A stretch of 5,355 nt of DNA from Oscillospiraceae bacterium (GCA_003505905.1 DNXM01000116.1:7104-12458); one strand, 5' to 3'; numbered from the stretch's first letter, positions 1 to 5,355 are shown. Notes: a model not told the origin generated them from the sequence alone. Translations and numbers: made by a program.

Positions 1-144
1 AAGCGTGATGTACGGAATATAGTATAAAAGCGAGCGCAGAAAGCGGTTTTTGATTTGCTTGCGAATCAGCGTGAGCGGCAGCACACGAATGGCAAGCGTG
101 ACCAATGCCATGATGAGGATGTAGAGGTAAACATTATGCGTCAT
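1..144 (-). CDS. azlD: AzlD-family branched-chain amino acid transport subunit (3' part cut off by the window edge)
   Basis: Only the first 48 residues are present. They begin MTHNVYLYILIMALVTLAIR and end with a YYIPYITL stretch. A hydrophobic first helix, then a V-L-P-L segment and a basic loop (RKQIKNRFLRS) leading into Y-x-P-Y, is the usual AzlD N-terminus. AzlD is the small membrane partner of AzlC; the pair is known to export branched-chain amino acids and to give 4-azaleucine resistance in Bacillus subtilis. The start at 144 was chosen because AAGGAGG lies at 157-151, six bases upstream. An in-frame ATG at 150 directly abuts that site, which is too close. The start overlaps the end of azlC by 11 bases, so the two are probably translationally coupled. 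The identification rests on family pattern and on the azlC neighbour. Confidence 0.85.
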   Translation of the reverse strand, partial: MTHNVYLYILIMALVTLAIRVLPLTLIRKQIKNRFLRSLLYYIPYITL

Positions 145-865
145 GCTCATCCTCCTTGACGGGGAACAGCAAAGCCGCCGCAGCCGAAATGACCAGGGTC
201 AAAACAATGGTTTTCGTGCCGTCCGAAATACCGTTCAAAAACGGAAGCCTGGATGCGGCAAAGCTCAAGGCGAAGCCGATGAGAACAAACAAGCCCACGA
301 TTTTGTTTTTGCGTGACGGCGGAATGATAATGGCTAAAAACATTCCGTAAAGAGTTACGCTCAAGGCGCTGACAATGCTCACGGGCAAAACACTGCCGGC
401 AAGGATGCCGCACGCCGTGCCGAGTGCCCAGCAGGGAGCGGCAAACATCACCGCACCGTAGGTGTAAAACGGGTCGAATTCCTTTCGGGCAATCGTGATG
501 CCGAAAAATTCATCCGTGATGTAAAACCCGAGCAAAATGCGGTGGCGCAGGGGTGTTTCGGGCGTTACCTTTTGGCTGAGCGCACAGCTCATCAAAAAAT
601 AGCGTGCATTTGCCACAAGCGTCATGATTGCCGCCGCAACATAGGTTGCGTTTTCTTCAATGAATTTGAAACCGGCATATTCACCGGCGGATGCGTTAAC
701 CAACGCGCTTGTGATGAAGCCCTGTAGGGCGGTTAAGCCTGCACGCTTGGCGGCAATGCCCAGCGAAAAGGAAACGGCAAAATAACCGAGCCCAATCGGG
801 ATTCCGTCCTTTATGCCCTGCCGAATCACCGCACGGTGAGCGGAGAGATTTTTTGTGTTTTTCAT
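134..865 (-). CDS. azlC: AzlC-family branched-chain amino acid exporter, large subunit
   Basis: The product is a 243-residue membrane protein, a normal AzlC length. AzlC with AzlD forms a cytoplasmic-membrane exporter of branched-chain amino acids. Family features seen: the N-terminal G-I-K-D-G-I-P block (residues 17-23) leading into GYFAVSFSLGIAA; a small-residue segment S-A-x-V-N-A-S-A-G-E-Y-A-G (53-65); the V-A-N-A-R-Y-F-L-M-S motif (84-93); and Y-I-T-D-E-F-F (115-121). About six hydrophobic segments are visible, roughly at 21-39, 72-95, 136-158, 160-181, 189-206 and 217-235. The reading frame stays open upstream to a TTG at 931, but that TTG forms part of a good -35 box, so translation should start at the ATG at 865. 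The ribosome binding site is weak: AGAAGG at 885-880, 14 bases from the ATG. The downstream partner azlD overlaps the 3' end. Substrate specificity cannot be read from the sequence. Confidence 0.9.
   Translation of the reverse strand: MKNTKNLSAHRAVIRQGIKDGIPIGLGYFAVSFSLGIAAKRAGLTALQGFITSALVNASAGEYAGFKFIEENATYVAAAIMTLVANARYFLMSCALSQKVTPETPLRHRILLGFYITDEFFGITIARKEFDPFYTYGAVMFAAPCWALGTACGILAGSVLPVSIVSALSVTLYGMFLAIIIPPSRKNKIVGLFVLIGFALSFAASRLPFLNGISDGTKTIVLTLVISAAAALLFPVKEDEHDA
151..157 (-). promoter_or_regulatory. Ribosome binding site of azlD, inside the azlC coding region
   Basis: AAGGAGG reads on the minus strand from 157 to 151, a full anti-16S match. It lies six bases before the ATG at 144 and zero bases before the ATG at 150, so it decides the azlD start. 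It sits within the last codons of azlC, which fits coupled translation of the two subunits. Confidence 0.8.
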
Positions 866-902
866 AAAACCATAATCGACCTTCTGTAAGATTCCACAGG
901 AA

Positions 903-931
903 AGATTACACCATTCAACCGATTTCGTCAA
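903..931 (-). promoter_or_regulatory. Sigma-A type promoter of azlCD
   Basis: On the minus strand TTGACG (931-926) is separated by exactly 17 bases from TAATCT (908-903). These match the consensus at 5/6 and about 4/6 positions. Predicted transcription start is near 896, giving a leader of about 31 bases before the azlC ATG at 865. The site lies where an upstream TTG start for azlC would otherwise be possible, and so argues against that longer form. No experimental support is available. Confidence 0.65.
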
Positions 932-1055
932 GGCAAAAGCAACGACCGAACCGAAAAAAGCAACGATATTTTTTCATTCTGTTGTGTAAGCTCCGAAATA
1001 ATGGCAATGAAACAAAAATTTTTATGTAAATTGACCGTTATCTTGGCTTGTACGG

Positions 1056-1084
1056 TTGATTTTTTGTGATAACTTTGTTACAAT
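1056..1084 (+). promoter_or_regulatory. Promoter of the secreted hydrolase gene, with extended -10
   Basis: TTGATT (1056-1061) is followed by a 17-base spacer and TACAAT (1079-1084). A TG at 1076-1077 gives the extended -10 form TGTTACAAT. Predicted transcription start is near 1091, leaving a leader of about 34 bases that contains the ribosome binding site. A small palindrome, TAAC-TTT-GTTA (1070-1080), lies in the spacer and overlaps the -10 box. It could be a repressor site, but this is speculative. Confidence 0.7.
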
Positions 1085-1108
1085 AGCCATCGAACCTATT
1101 CTATTATT

Positions 1109-1114
1109 AAGGAG
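1109..1114 (+). promoter_or_regulatory. Ribosome binding site of the secreted hydrolase
   Basis: AAGGAG lies ten bases before the ATG at 1125. It fixes the start there rather than at the in-frame TTG at 1056, which is part of the promoter -35 box. Confidence 0.8.
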
Positions 1115-1124
1115 TGCAAACCCA

Positions 1125-3011
1125 ATGAAGAAAAGAATTCTTGCTCTTGTGCTTTGCCTTACCATGGTGGTTGCTTTTATTCCGACAGCGCTTGCTACCA
1201 CCCCGGCAGAAGAAGTGCAGGACAGCCTTGGCATTCAAGGTCAGCTCGCTGACGAAAGCGCACCGATTGTTTTTGTCACGGGTATCGGTCAAACTCATTC
1301 CTATGTTTTGGATGACGATGGCAAACAAGTGCTTCACTACAACGGCAAAGATTACCGTTACAACACCCGCAAAAACCTCTTTATCTGGGACACCAAAGCG
1401 GTTTTGAGCCATATCCTTACCAATCCGACCTCTTTGTTCAATACGGTTGCAACCGCAACGCAGTTGATTGGTTCTCTTGTGACCGGTCAGTATCTGCTCA
1501 AGTCCTCAAACCTGCATCAGCTTGCTAAGGACTTGCTTTACTTGAACATTGTCGACTCGAACAGCAAGCTTCCGAGCAACATTTTGACGCCGGTCTACAA
1601 TTATCCCGTTTCCGAGTACAGCAAATACGAGTCGGAGCGTTTTTACGGCACTGTGCCGGCAGAGGAAACGCTGAAAGAGTACGGCACCGACAAAGTGTTC
1701 TGCTACAATTTTGCTCCGTTTGGCAGCATGGTTGACACGGTTTCCGGCTTGAACGATTTCATCAACAACACCGTTCAAAAGTACTTCCCGGGTCAAAAGG
1801 TTATTTTGATGCCCATGAGCATGGGCGCATCCGTGGTCAGCAATTATCTTGCTACTTACGCCGGCGAAAAGGATGTTAAAAAGGTTGTCAGCATCGTCGG
1901 CTGCTGGAACGGCAGTAAAATCTTCACCGACCTTGTCGAACAGAACTACGCCGACAATTCCGCCGAGCTTTTCTATACCGAAATGTTCAGCGATTTGATG
2001 GGTTCTCCCACAGGCGATATCATTGAAATCTTGATTCACTGCTACAAGAAGGAATTCCTTCGCAAGCTTATTGACGAGCTTTTGGTTGCCGTTTGCGACG
2101 AGTTTGTTATGAAAACGCCGACCATGATGGCGATGATTCCGTCGGACGATTATATCCGTATCCGTGACCGTTATTTGACCCGACCCGGTTACGAGAATGT
2201 GCTGCGTGAAGCGGAAATCAACTACAACACGCAGAGCGGTTTGAAAGACCGTTTGAAACAATTGAATCAGGAGCAGGGCATTGAGTTCTACTTCATCAGC
2301 GGCTACAACCTTAACTTCGGCGAAGTTACGTCCGATTACAACATCTTCAAATTCCTCTATTCTGCGGCTCGTGTGAACTCCGATGAAATCATTCAAATTG
2401 AGTCCACCACCGTCGGTGGTTACGGACTGCCCGTGGGTCAGAGCTTTACACAGAGTTATATTGACGCTTGCAAAACACCGCAGTATATTGACCCGACCAA
2501 GTCGGTTGACCTTTCTACCGCTGCATTCCCGAGTCACTGCTGGCTGTTCAATAAGCAAAAGCATGAGCTGGAATATAACAACACGGCTTTGAAGCTTGCC
2601 TTTGCGCTTGCCAAGGGTGATGTGACGGATGTCACCGATTGCCCCGATGTTTATCCGCAGTTTAACGAGGGCAGAAACCTCAAAAATCTGAACCGTGATT
2701 ACCTCCCGCAGTTAAAGGAATTTGTTGCGAAATATGAATCGAACAGCGCATACGCAAGCTATGTGACCCGTGCAAAGGATTATATTCGCAAGGCAAACGA
2801 AATGATGGATTGCACCATCAACGATATGGCGAAGGACAATGCGCTGATTGAAGAAATCGCAAAGTTCTGTGAAGAAATTGATGTGCTGATAAACGGCGAA
2901 AAGCCTGCCGCTGAAGAGGATAAAGCTACCCCGATTATTCAGAACATTAATCACAAGCTGTATGAAATCTTCGGTACCGGCGGCTTTGTCGAGGTCTTCA
3001 AGAAGAAATAA
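1125..3011 (+). CDS. Secreted alpha/beta-hydrolase (lipase/esterase-like) of unknown substrate
   Basis: The product is a 628-residue exported protein. Residues 1-24 form a signal peptide: basic MKKR, a hydrophobic core, then an A-L-A cleavage site before TTPAEE. There is no lipobox, so it should be released or loosely wall-associated. An alpha/beta-hydrolase fold is suggested by a first strand with an oxyanion-type turn, PIVFVTGIGQT (47-57), and by strand-nucleophile-helix VILMPMSMGASVV (226-238) with Ser232 as the likely nucleophile. A late strand, IEFYFISGYN (386-395), leads towards the expected acid. A segment SHCWLFNKQKHE (470-481) offers His480 (or His471) as the catalytic histidine, with Asp462 nearby as one candidate acid. 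The elbow is P-M-S-M-G, not G-x-S-x-G, and the oxyanion turn has T-G where lipases have H-G. A helical cap probably spans about 255-350 and a charged helical tail about 517-592. The gene is monocistronic, with its own promoter and terminator. The fold call is by motif; substrate is unknown and loss of activity cannot be excluded. Confidence 0.75.
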   Translation: MKKRILALVLCLTMVVAFIPTALATTPAEEVQDSLGIQGQLADESAPIVFVTGIGQTHSYVLDDDGKQVLHYNGKDYRYNTRKNLFIWDTKAVLSHILTNPTSLFNTVATATQLIGSLVTGQYLLKSSNLHQLAKDLLYLNIVDSNSKLPSNILTPVYNYPVSEYSKYESERFYGTVPAEETLKEYGTDKVFCYNFAPFGSMVDTVSGLNDFINNTVQKYFPGQKVILMPMSMGASVVSNYLATYAGEKDVKKVVSIVGCWNGSKIFTDLVEQNYADNSAELFYTEMFSDLMGSPTGDIIEILIHCYKKEFLRKLIDELLVAVCDEFVMKTPTMMAMIPSDDYIRIRDRYLTRPGYENVLREAEINYNTQSGLKDRLKQLNQEQGIEFYFISGYNLNFGEVTSDYNIFKFLYSAARVNSDEIIQIESTTVGGYGLPVGQSFTQSYIDACKTPQYIDPTKSVDLSTAAFPSHCWLFNKQKHELEYNNTALKLAFALAKGDVTDVTDCPDVYPQFNEGRNLKNLNRDYLPQLKEFVAKYESNSAYASYVTRAKDYIRKANEMMDCTINDMAKDNALIEEIAKFCEEIDVLINGEKPAAEEDKATPIIQNINHKLYEIFGTGGFVEVFKKK

Positions 3012-3013
3012 TA

Positions 3014-3064
3014 AGAGCAGCTGTAATCTTCCGCAAAGGTGAGATTACAGCTGCTTTGTTTTTT
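3014..3064 (+). terminator. Strong intrinsic terminator, possibly bidirectional
   Basis: A perfect 14-base-pair stem pairs 3016-3029 with 3042-3055 around a 12-base loop, and is followed on the plus strand by a T-rich tract (TTTGTTTTTT, 3055-3064). It begins just after the tandem stop TAATAA of the hydrolase gene. The convergent GH16 gene stops at 3069, only five bases past the tract. On the minus strand the same hairpin is preceded by an A-rich tract and followed by a less pure T-rich stretch (CTTATTATTTCTTCTT), so it probably serves both genes but is stronger for the plus strand. Confidence 0.88.
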
Positions 3065-3068
3065 GAGT

Positions 3069-4064
3069 TCAGTCGGCGGCGTTCAGCAAATCGTTGTACT
3101 GATAAGCACGGACATAATCCACAATGAATTCAGCCGGGAGCGCATCGGCTTTGTTGGCGGTGATGATGCCCGACCAGCCGTAAAACGGCACGCCGTCCAC
3201 ACCGTCGATTTCGGTGGAAAGAAGCATATATTCGGGCACTTCGGATACACCGCCGAATTTGCTTCGTCCCGTTTCAATGCCGTTGATGTAGAAAATATAG
3301 CCGTCCTTGTTCCATTCCAACCCGTATGTATTGTATTGCGTATAGGGGTTGATTGCCTTGGAAATCGCCACATTTTTGTATTTGGTTTGCAGACTGTAAC
3401 CGCCGCAGTGAATGTTTGAAGTGACCAGGTTGTTGTTCAGACCCTTTTCGCCGCGGTACCAAAGGGGCGATTCAAACACATCAATTTCCGCTCCGTTAGT
3501 TCCGGGATTTCCGTCAATGGTTGCGTTCTCGGATGAAAGCCAAAACGCCGACCACAGACCTTGAGCGGCAGGCAGAATACAACGGCATTCAAAATAGCCG
3601 TAGGTCTGCTCATATTTGTTTCGAGTGTCAATGCGGTCACAGTAGTAGCCTGCGCCGTACTTGCCGTTTTCCCGGTAGGTTGTTTGAATGACCAAGTTTC
3701 CGTCACGCAAAAAGGCTTGTCCTTTGTCCCAATAGCCTCCCTTGCGCTGTCCTTGGCGGTAATGGTTCCAAACGCTCATATCCAGCTTCTTGCCGTCAAA
3801 CTCATCTTCAAAAACAAGGGTGAATTTTGACAGGTCAATGGTGTTGATGTTTTGCGGCTCCCATGGGTACCGTATCACCAGCAGACAGCGGTGAATGACA
3901 TCAATCAGCACATTGGCAAATTTTTCGACGGCAGATTTGAGTTCTTCAGGCAAATCTAAAGTTGAATTTGCCGAAGTCTCCATTGTGAATCCGGGCGCCG
4001 CAACGGAAAACAGAAAGGCAAAGCACATCAGCAAAGCGAGTGCTTTGAATCGTTTGTTTTTCAT
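3069..4064 (-). CDS. Secreted glycoside hydrolase family 16 (endo-beta-glucanase/laminarinase-like)
   Basis: The product has 331 residues. GH16 enzymes are retaining endo-hydrolases of beta-1,3(4)-glucans, galactans and related polysaccharides. The catalytic signature is GAEIDVFES (191-199): Glu193 nucleophile, Asp195 helper, Glu198 acid/base. The E-x-D-x-x-E spacing (beta-bulge type) is that of laminarinases and marine galactanases, not of Bacillus lichenases. Other GH16 landmarks are LVFEDEFDG (83-91), S/VWN (97-100), Y-G-Y-F-E-C-R (155-161), GLWSAFWL (169-176), S-N-I-H (216-219), Y-G-L-E-W (247-251) and a final F-I-V-D-Y-V-R-A-Y-Q (313-322). Residues 1-28 or so look like a signal peptide, with no clear single cleavage site. 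About 35-75 is a helical linker of unknown function, and no carbohydrate-binding module is present. Start: ATG at 4064 with GAGGGG at 4075-4070, five bases upstream. It lies 32 bases downstream of the epimerase gene and is convergent with the hydrolase gene. The exact polysaccharide substrate is not readable. Confidence 0.9.
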   Translation of the reverse strand: MKNKRFKALALLMCFAFLFSVAAPGFTMETSANSTLDLPEELKSAVEKFANVLIDVIHRCLLVIRYPWEPQNINTIDLSKFTLVFEDEFDGKKLDMSVWNHYRQGQRKGGYWDKGQAFLRDGNLVIQTTYRENGKYGAGYYCDRIDTRNKYEQTYGYFECRCILPAAQGLWSAFWLSSENATIDGNPGTNGAEIDVFESPLWYRGEKGLNNNLVTSNIHCGGYSLQTKYKNVAISKAINPYTQYNTYGLEWNKDGYIFYINGIETGRSKFGGVSEVPEYMLLSTEIDGVDGVPFYGWSGIITANKADALPAEFIVDYVRAYQYNDLLNAAD

Positions 4065-4096
4065 GTTATCCCCTCAAATTAAAACCTGCTTGTAAA

Positions 4097-5167
4097 CTAT
4101 ATTTTATAGAATTCCTTATACCATTGTGCAAACGCACGCAGACCGTCTCGCAGCGGCGTTGACGGGCGAAAGCCGAAATCCCGTTCCAGGGCGCTCGTGT
4201 CCGCATATGTTACCGGCACATCGCCCGGCTGCATGGGAACGAGCCGTTTGCGGCTTTCAAAATCGTAGTCCGCCGGCAACACGCCGGCTCTTACCAGCTC
4301 CTGCTGAAGCGTGTCAACAAAATCCAACAGGTTTTCGGGGTGGCTGTTGCCAATGTTATAAACCTTATACGGCGGAATCGGCAATCCGTCCGCACCTGTT
4401 TGGCTGTTCGGTGCGCCCTGCATCACACGGCAGATGCCTTCTACAATGTCATCAATGTAGGTGAAATCACGCTGACAGTTGCCGTAGTTGAAAATCTCAA
4501 TTGTTTCCCCTCGGCGAAGCTTGTCGGTGAAGCCGAAATAAGCCATATCGGGGCGACCGGCAGGACCGTATACGGTGAAAAACCGCAGCCCCGTGCAGGG
4601 GATTTGATAAAGCTTGGCATAGGCGTGCGCCATAAGCTCATTGCTCTTTTTGGTTGCCGCATAGAGCGATACGGGCGAATCGGTTTTATCGTCTGTGGAA
4701 TAGGGAATGTCGGCGTTACTGCCGTAAACCGAGGAGCTGGATGCATAAACCAAGTGCTCCACGCCTTGCTTCCTGTTATCGTACGAGTGACGGCAGCATT
4801 CCAAAATATTGTAAAAACCGATTAAGTTCGATTCAATATAGACATCGGGATTGGTGATGCTGTAATGCACCCCTGCCTGTGCGGCAAGGTTGACCACAAC
4901 CGAAAAATCGTACTGCGCAAAGAGCTGTTCCAATGTCGCTTTGTCGGCAATGTTCGCCTTGACAAAGCGGAACTTTCCGCCGCACTTTTTGATTTCGTTC
5001 AGACGGTACTTTTTCACGGATACATCGTAATAATCGTTAAGGCTGTCAACGCCGATGACGGTAACACTCGGCTCACGCTCAAGCAATTCTTCGCAAAGGG
5101 CGGCTCCGATGAAGCCTGCGGCACCCGTGACCAAAACGGTTTTGTTTTTTAAATCAATGTTTTTCAA
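4097..5167 (-). CDS. NAD-dependent nucleotide-sugar epimerase, UDP-glucuronate 4-epimerase-like (extended SDR)
   Basis: The product is 356 residues and cytosolic. It likely interconverts UDP-glucuronate and UDP-galacturonate through a 4-keto intermediate on bound NAD. Seen: GAAGFIG dinucleotide-binding loop (15-21); Asp41 at the end of strand 2 (VDSLNDYYD) for NAD ribose; NLAAQAGVHYSITNP (93-107); a serine run YASSSSVYG (141-149) supplying the catalytic Ser; and catalytic Tyr169-x3-Lys173 (YAATK). RFFTVYGPAGRPDMA (195-209) has Thr198 and Arg205, positions tied to carboxylate recognition in characterised UDP-glucuronate epimerases. MQPGDVPVTYAD (312-323) is a hallmark of this group over ordinary GalE. 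One departure is His101 in the AGVHYS motif, where Arg is usual. The start is TTG at 5167: GGAGG at 5179-5175 sits seven bases upstream, and TTGA overlaps the kinase stop. A longer frame reaches another TTG at 5206, but without a matching site. Substrate is assigned by motif; UDP-glucose 4-epimerase activity is the alternative. Confidence 0.87.
   Translation of the reverse strand: MKNIDLKNKTVLVTGAAGFIGAALCEELLEREPSVTVIGVDSLNDYYDVSVKKYRLNEIKKCGGKFRFVKANIADKATLEQLFAQYDFSVVVNLAAQAGVHYSITNPDVYIESNLIGFYNILECCRHSYDNRKQGVEHLVYASSSSVYGSNADIPYSTDDKTDSPVSLYAATKKSNELMAHAYAKLYQIPCTGLRFFTVYGPAGRPDMAYFGFTDKLRRGETIEIFNYGNCQRDFTYIDDIVEGICRVMQGAPNSQTGADGLPIPPYKVYNIGNSHPENLLDFVDTLQQELVRAGVLPADYDFESRKRLVPMQPGDVPVTYADTSALERDFGFRPSTPLRDGLRAFAQWYKEFYKI
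4103..4131 (-). promoter_or_regulatory. Possible GH16 promoter inside the 3' end of the epimerase gene
   Basis: On the minus strand TTGCAC (4131-4126), a 17-base spacer and TATAAA (4108-4103) precede the GH16 gene. Predicted start is near 4096, giving a leader of about 32 bases, like the leaders predicted for azlC and the hydrolase. The -35 matches only 3/6. The AT-rich -10 could also simply follow from the codons for the epimerase C-terminus (WYKEFYKI). It may therefore be chance, with GH16 expressed only by read-through. Confidence 0.35.
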
Positions 5168-5355
5168 TCTCTCTCCTCCACAGAAACACCGTCGGCGGTT
5201 TGGCAAAGGCAGGCGGTGTACGATTCGGCTAAAGCCGGAAACGACAAGAGATATTGCTTTTGAATGTTTGCCAAAATCCCGTCGGCCTTGTCGGGGTCAA
5301 GGAACGCCATACAGCAACCCTTGAACCCTGCACCCGAGAAGCGGCCGCCGTATAC
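5164..5355 (-). CDS. galK: Galactokinase-family GHMP sugar kinase, C-terminal 63 residues (5' part outside the window)
   Basis: From the window edge the minus strand reads VYGGRFSGAGFKGCCMAFLD and runs to a TGA at 5166-5164. The G-G-R-F-S-G-A-G-F-K-G-C segment is the third conserved GHMP-kinase motif in its galactokinase form (G-A-R-x-T/S-G-A-G-F-G-G-C). It is followed by the usual C-terminal helix and strand, with a Y-x-x-x-x-P-x-L-x-E-S-Y stretch where galactokinases end. Such enzymes phosphorylate a free sugar at C1 with ATP. The stop overlaps the TTG start of the epimerase by four bases (TTGA), implying an operon and coupled translation. Because the substrate-binding N-terminus is outside the window, galactose specificity is assumed; a uronic-acid kinase or another GHMP sugar kinase is possible, given the epimerase partner. 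Confidence 0.8.
   Translation of the reverse strand, partial: VYGGRFSGAGFKGCCMAFLDPDKADGILANIQKQYLLSFPALAESYTACLCQTADGVSVEERD
5175..5179 (-). promoter_or_regulatory. Ribosome binding site that decides the TTG start of the epimerase
   Basis: GGAGG on the minus strand lies within the last codons of the upstream kinase gene (V-E-E-R-D), followed by AGAGAGA and TTG at 5167. No ATG exists nearby in frame, so this strong site makes the TTG the natural start. Confidence 0.75.

Larger units (their letters stand above)
866..1124. other. Divergent intergenic control region between azlC and the secreted hydrolase
   Basis: This 259-base gap holds the azlCD promoter on the minus strand (903-931) and the hydrolase promoter on the plus strand (1056-1084). 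The stretch between them, about 932-1055, is AT-rich with A and T tracts (for example an A5T5 block at 1014-1023). It also has a short inverted repeat, ACCGT at 1034-1038 and ACGGT at 1052-1056, just upstream of the hydrolase -35 box. I see no convincing small gene, RNA element or terminator in it. Confidence 0.6.

Noticed and set aside
866..931. N-terminal extension of AzlC starting at TTG 931
   Set aside because: That TTG is part of a TTGACG-N17-TAATCT promoter. The extension has no AzlC character, and the ATG at 865 gives the normal family length.
932..1055. Possible riboswitch or small RNA in the AT-rich gap
   Set aside because: It lies upstream of both predicted transcription starts, has no stable hairpin followed by a T run, and contains no conserved riboswitch core that I can recognise.
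1031..1056. Alternative promoter with -35 TTGACC at 1031-1036
   Set aside because: No -10-like hexamer lies 16-18 bases downstream; the nearest candidate, TACGGT, is only 14 bases away. The TTGATT/TACAAT pair is much better.
1056..1124. N-terminal extension of the secreted hydrolase starting at TTG 1056
   Set aside because: It would bury the signal peptide. It covers the promoter, and the AAGGAG at 1109-1114 points to the ATG at 1125.
1125..1196. The hydrolase as a lipoprotein, because of a Cys in LVLCL
   Set aside because: The residue before the Cys is Leu rather than Gly, Ala or Ser, and the Cys sits in the middle of the hydrophobic core. An A-L-A signal peptidase I site follows.
1506..2564. 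Long open frame of 352 codons on the minus strand, antisense to the secreted hydrolase
   Set aside because: It lies wholly inside a well-supported gene. It shows no recognisable domain and lacks a promoter or ribosome binding site. Its composition (rich in Val, Asn, His and Arg) is what antisense reading of the hydrolase codons gives.
3039..3419. Open frame of 126 codons on the plus strand, starting in the terminator and running antisense to GH16
   Set aside because: It begins inside the terminator hairpin and is a shadow of the GH16 C-terminal coding region.
4340..4825. Open frame of 161 codons on the plus strand, antisense to the epimerase
   Set aside because: The epimerase on the other strand has all its catalytic motifs intact. 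This frame has no family resemblance and no upstream ribosome binding site.

Overview
The window looks like a bacterial chromosome segment from a low-to-mid GC Firmicute, most likely a gut-type Clostridia (Oscillospiraceae/Ruminococcaceae-like). The reasons are strong AAGGAGG/GGAGG ribosome binding sites, sigma-A type promoters with 17-base spacers, a TTG start codon, signal peptides of Gram-positive style, and protein motifs of clostridial flavour. This taxonomic call is an inference. No mobile element, CRISPR array, tRNA or rRNA is visible.

Layout. Bases 1-865 (minus strand) carry an azlC-azlD pair for branched-chain amino acid export; azlD runs off the left edge. The gap 866-1124 is a divergent control region with a good promoter on each strand. 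Bases 1125-3011 (plus strand) encode a 628-residue secreted alpha/beta-hydrolase (lipase/esterase-like) with an atypical nucleophile elbow. A strong hairpin terminator at 3014-3064 separates it from a convergent minus-strand block. Read in transcription order, that block is the 3' end of a galactokinase-family GHMP kinase (5355-5164), a UDP-glucuronate 4-epimerase-like SDR enzyme (5167-4097, TTG start overlapping the kinase stop by 4 bases), and a secreted GH16 beta-glucanase-like enzyme (4064-3069).

How the genes may work together. AzlCD is an independent transport function. The kinase and epimerase are translationally coupled and probably act together in sugar-1-phosphate/UDP-sugar (uronic acid or galactose) metabolism. 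The GH16 enzyme follows 32 bases later. It may be read through from that operon and may also have its own promoter inside the end of the epimerase gene. The two secreted enzymes (hydrolase and GH16) are convergent neighbours. A shared role at the cell surface is possible but not shown.

No clearly new multi-gene system is visible. The most unusual items are the secreted hydrolase, the kinase-epimerase coupling, and the uncharacterised N-terminal region of the GH16 protein.
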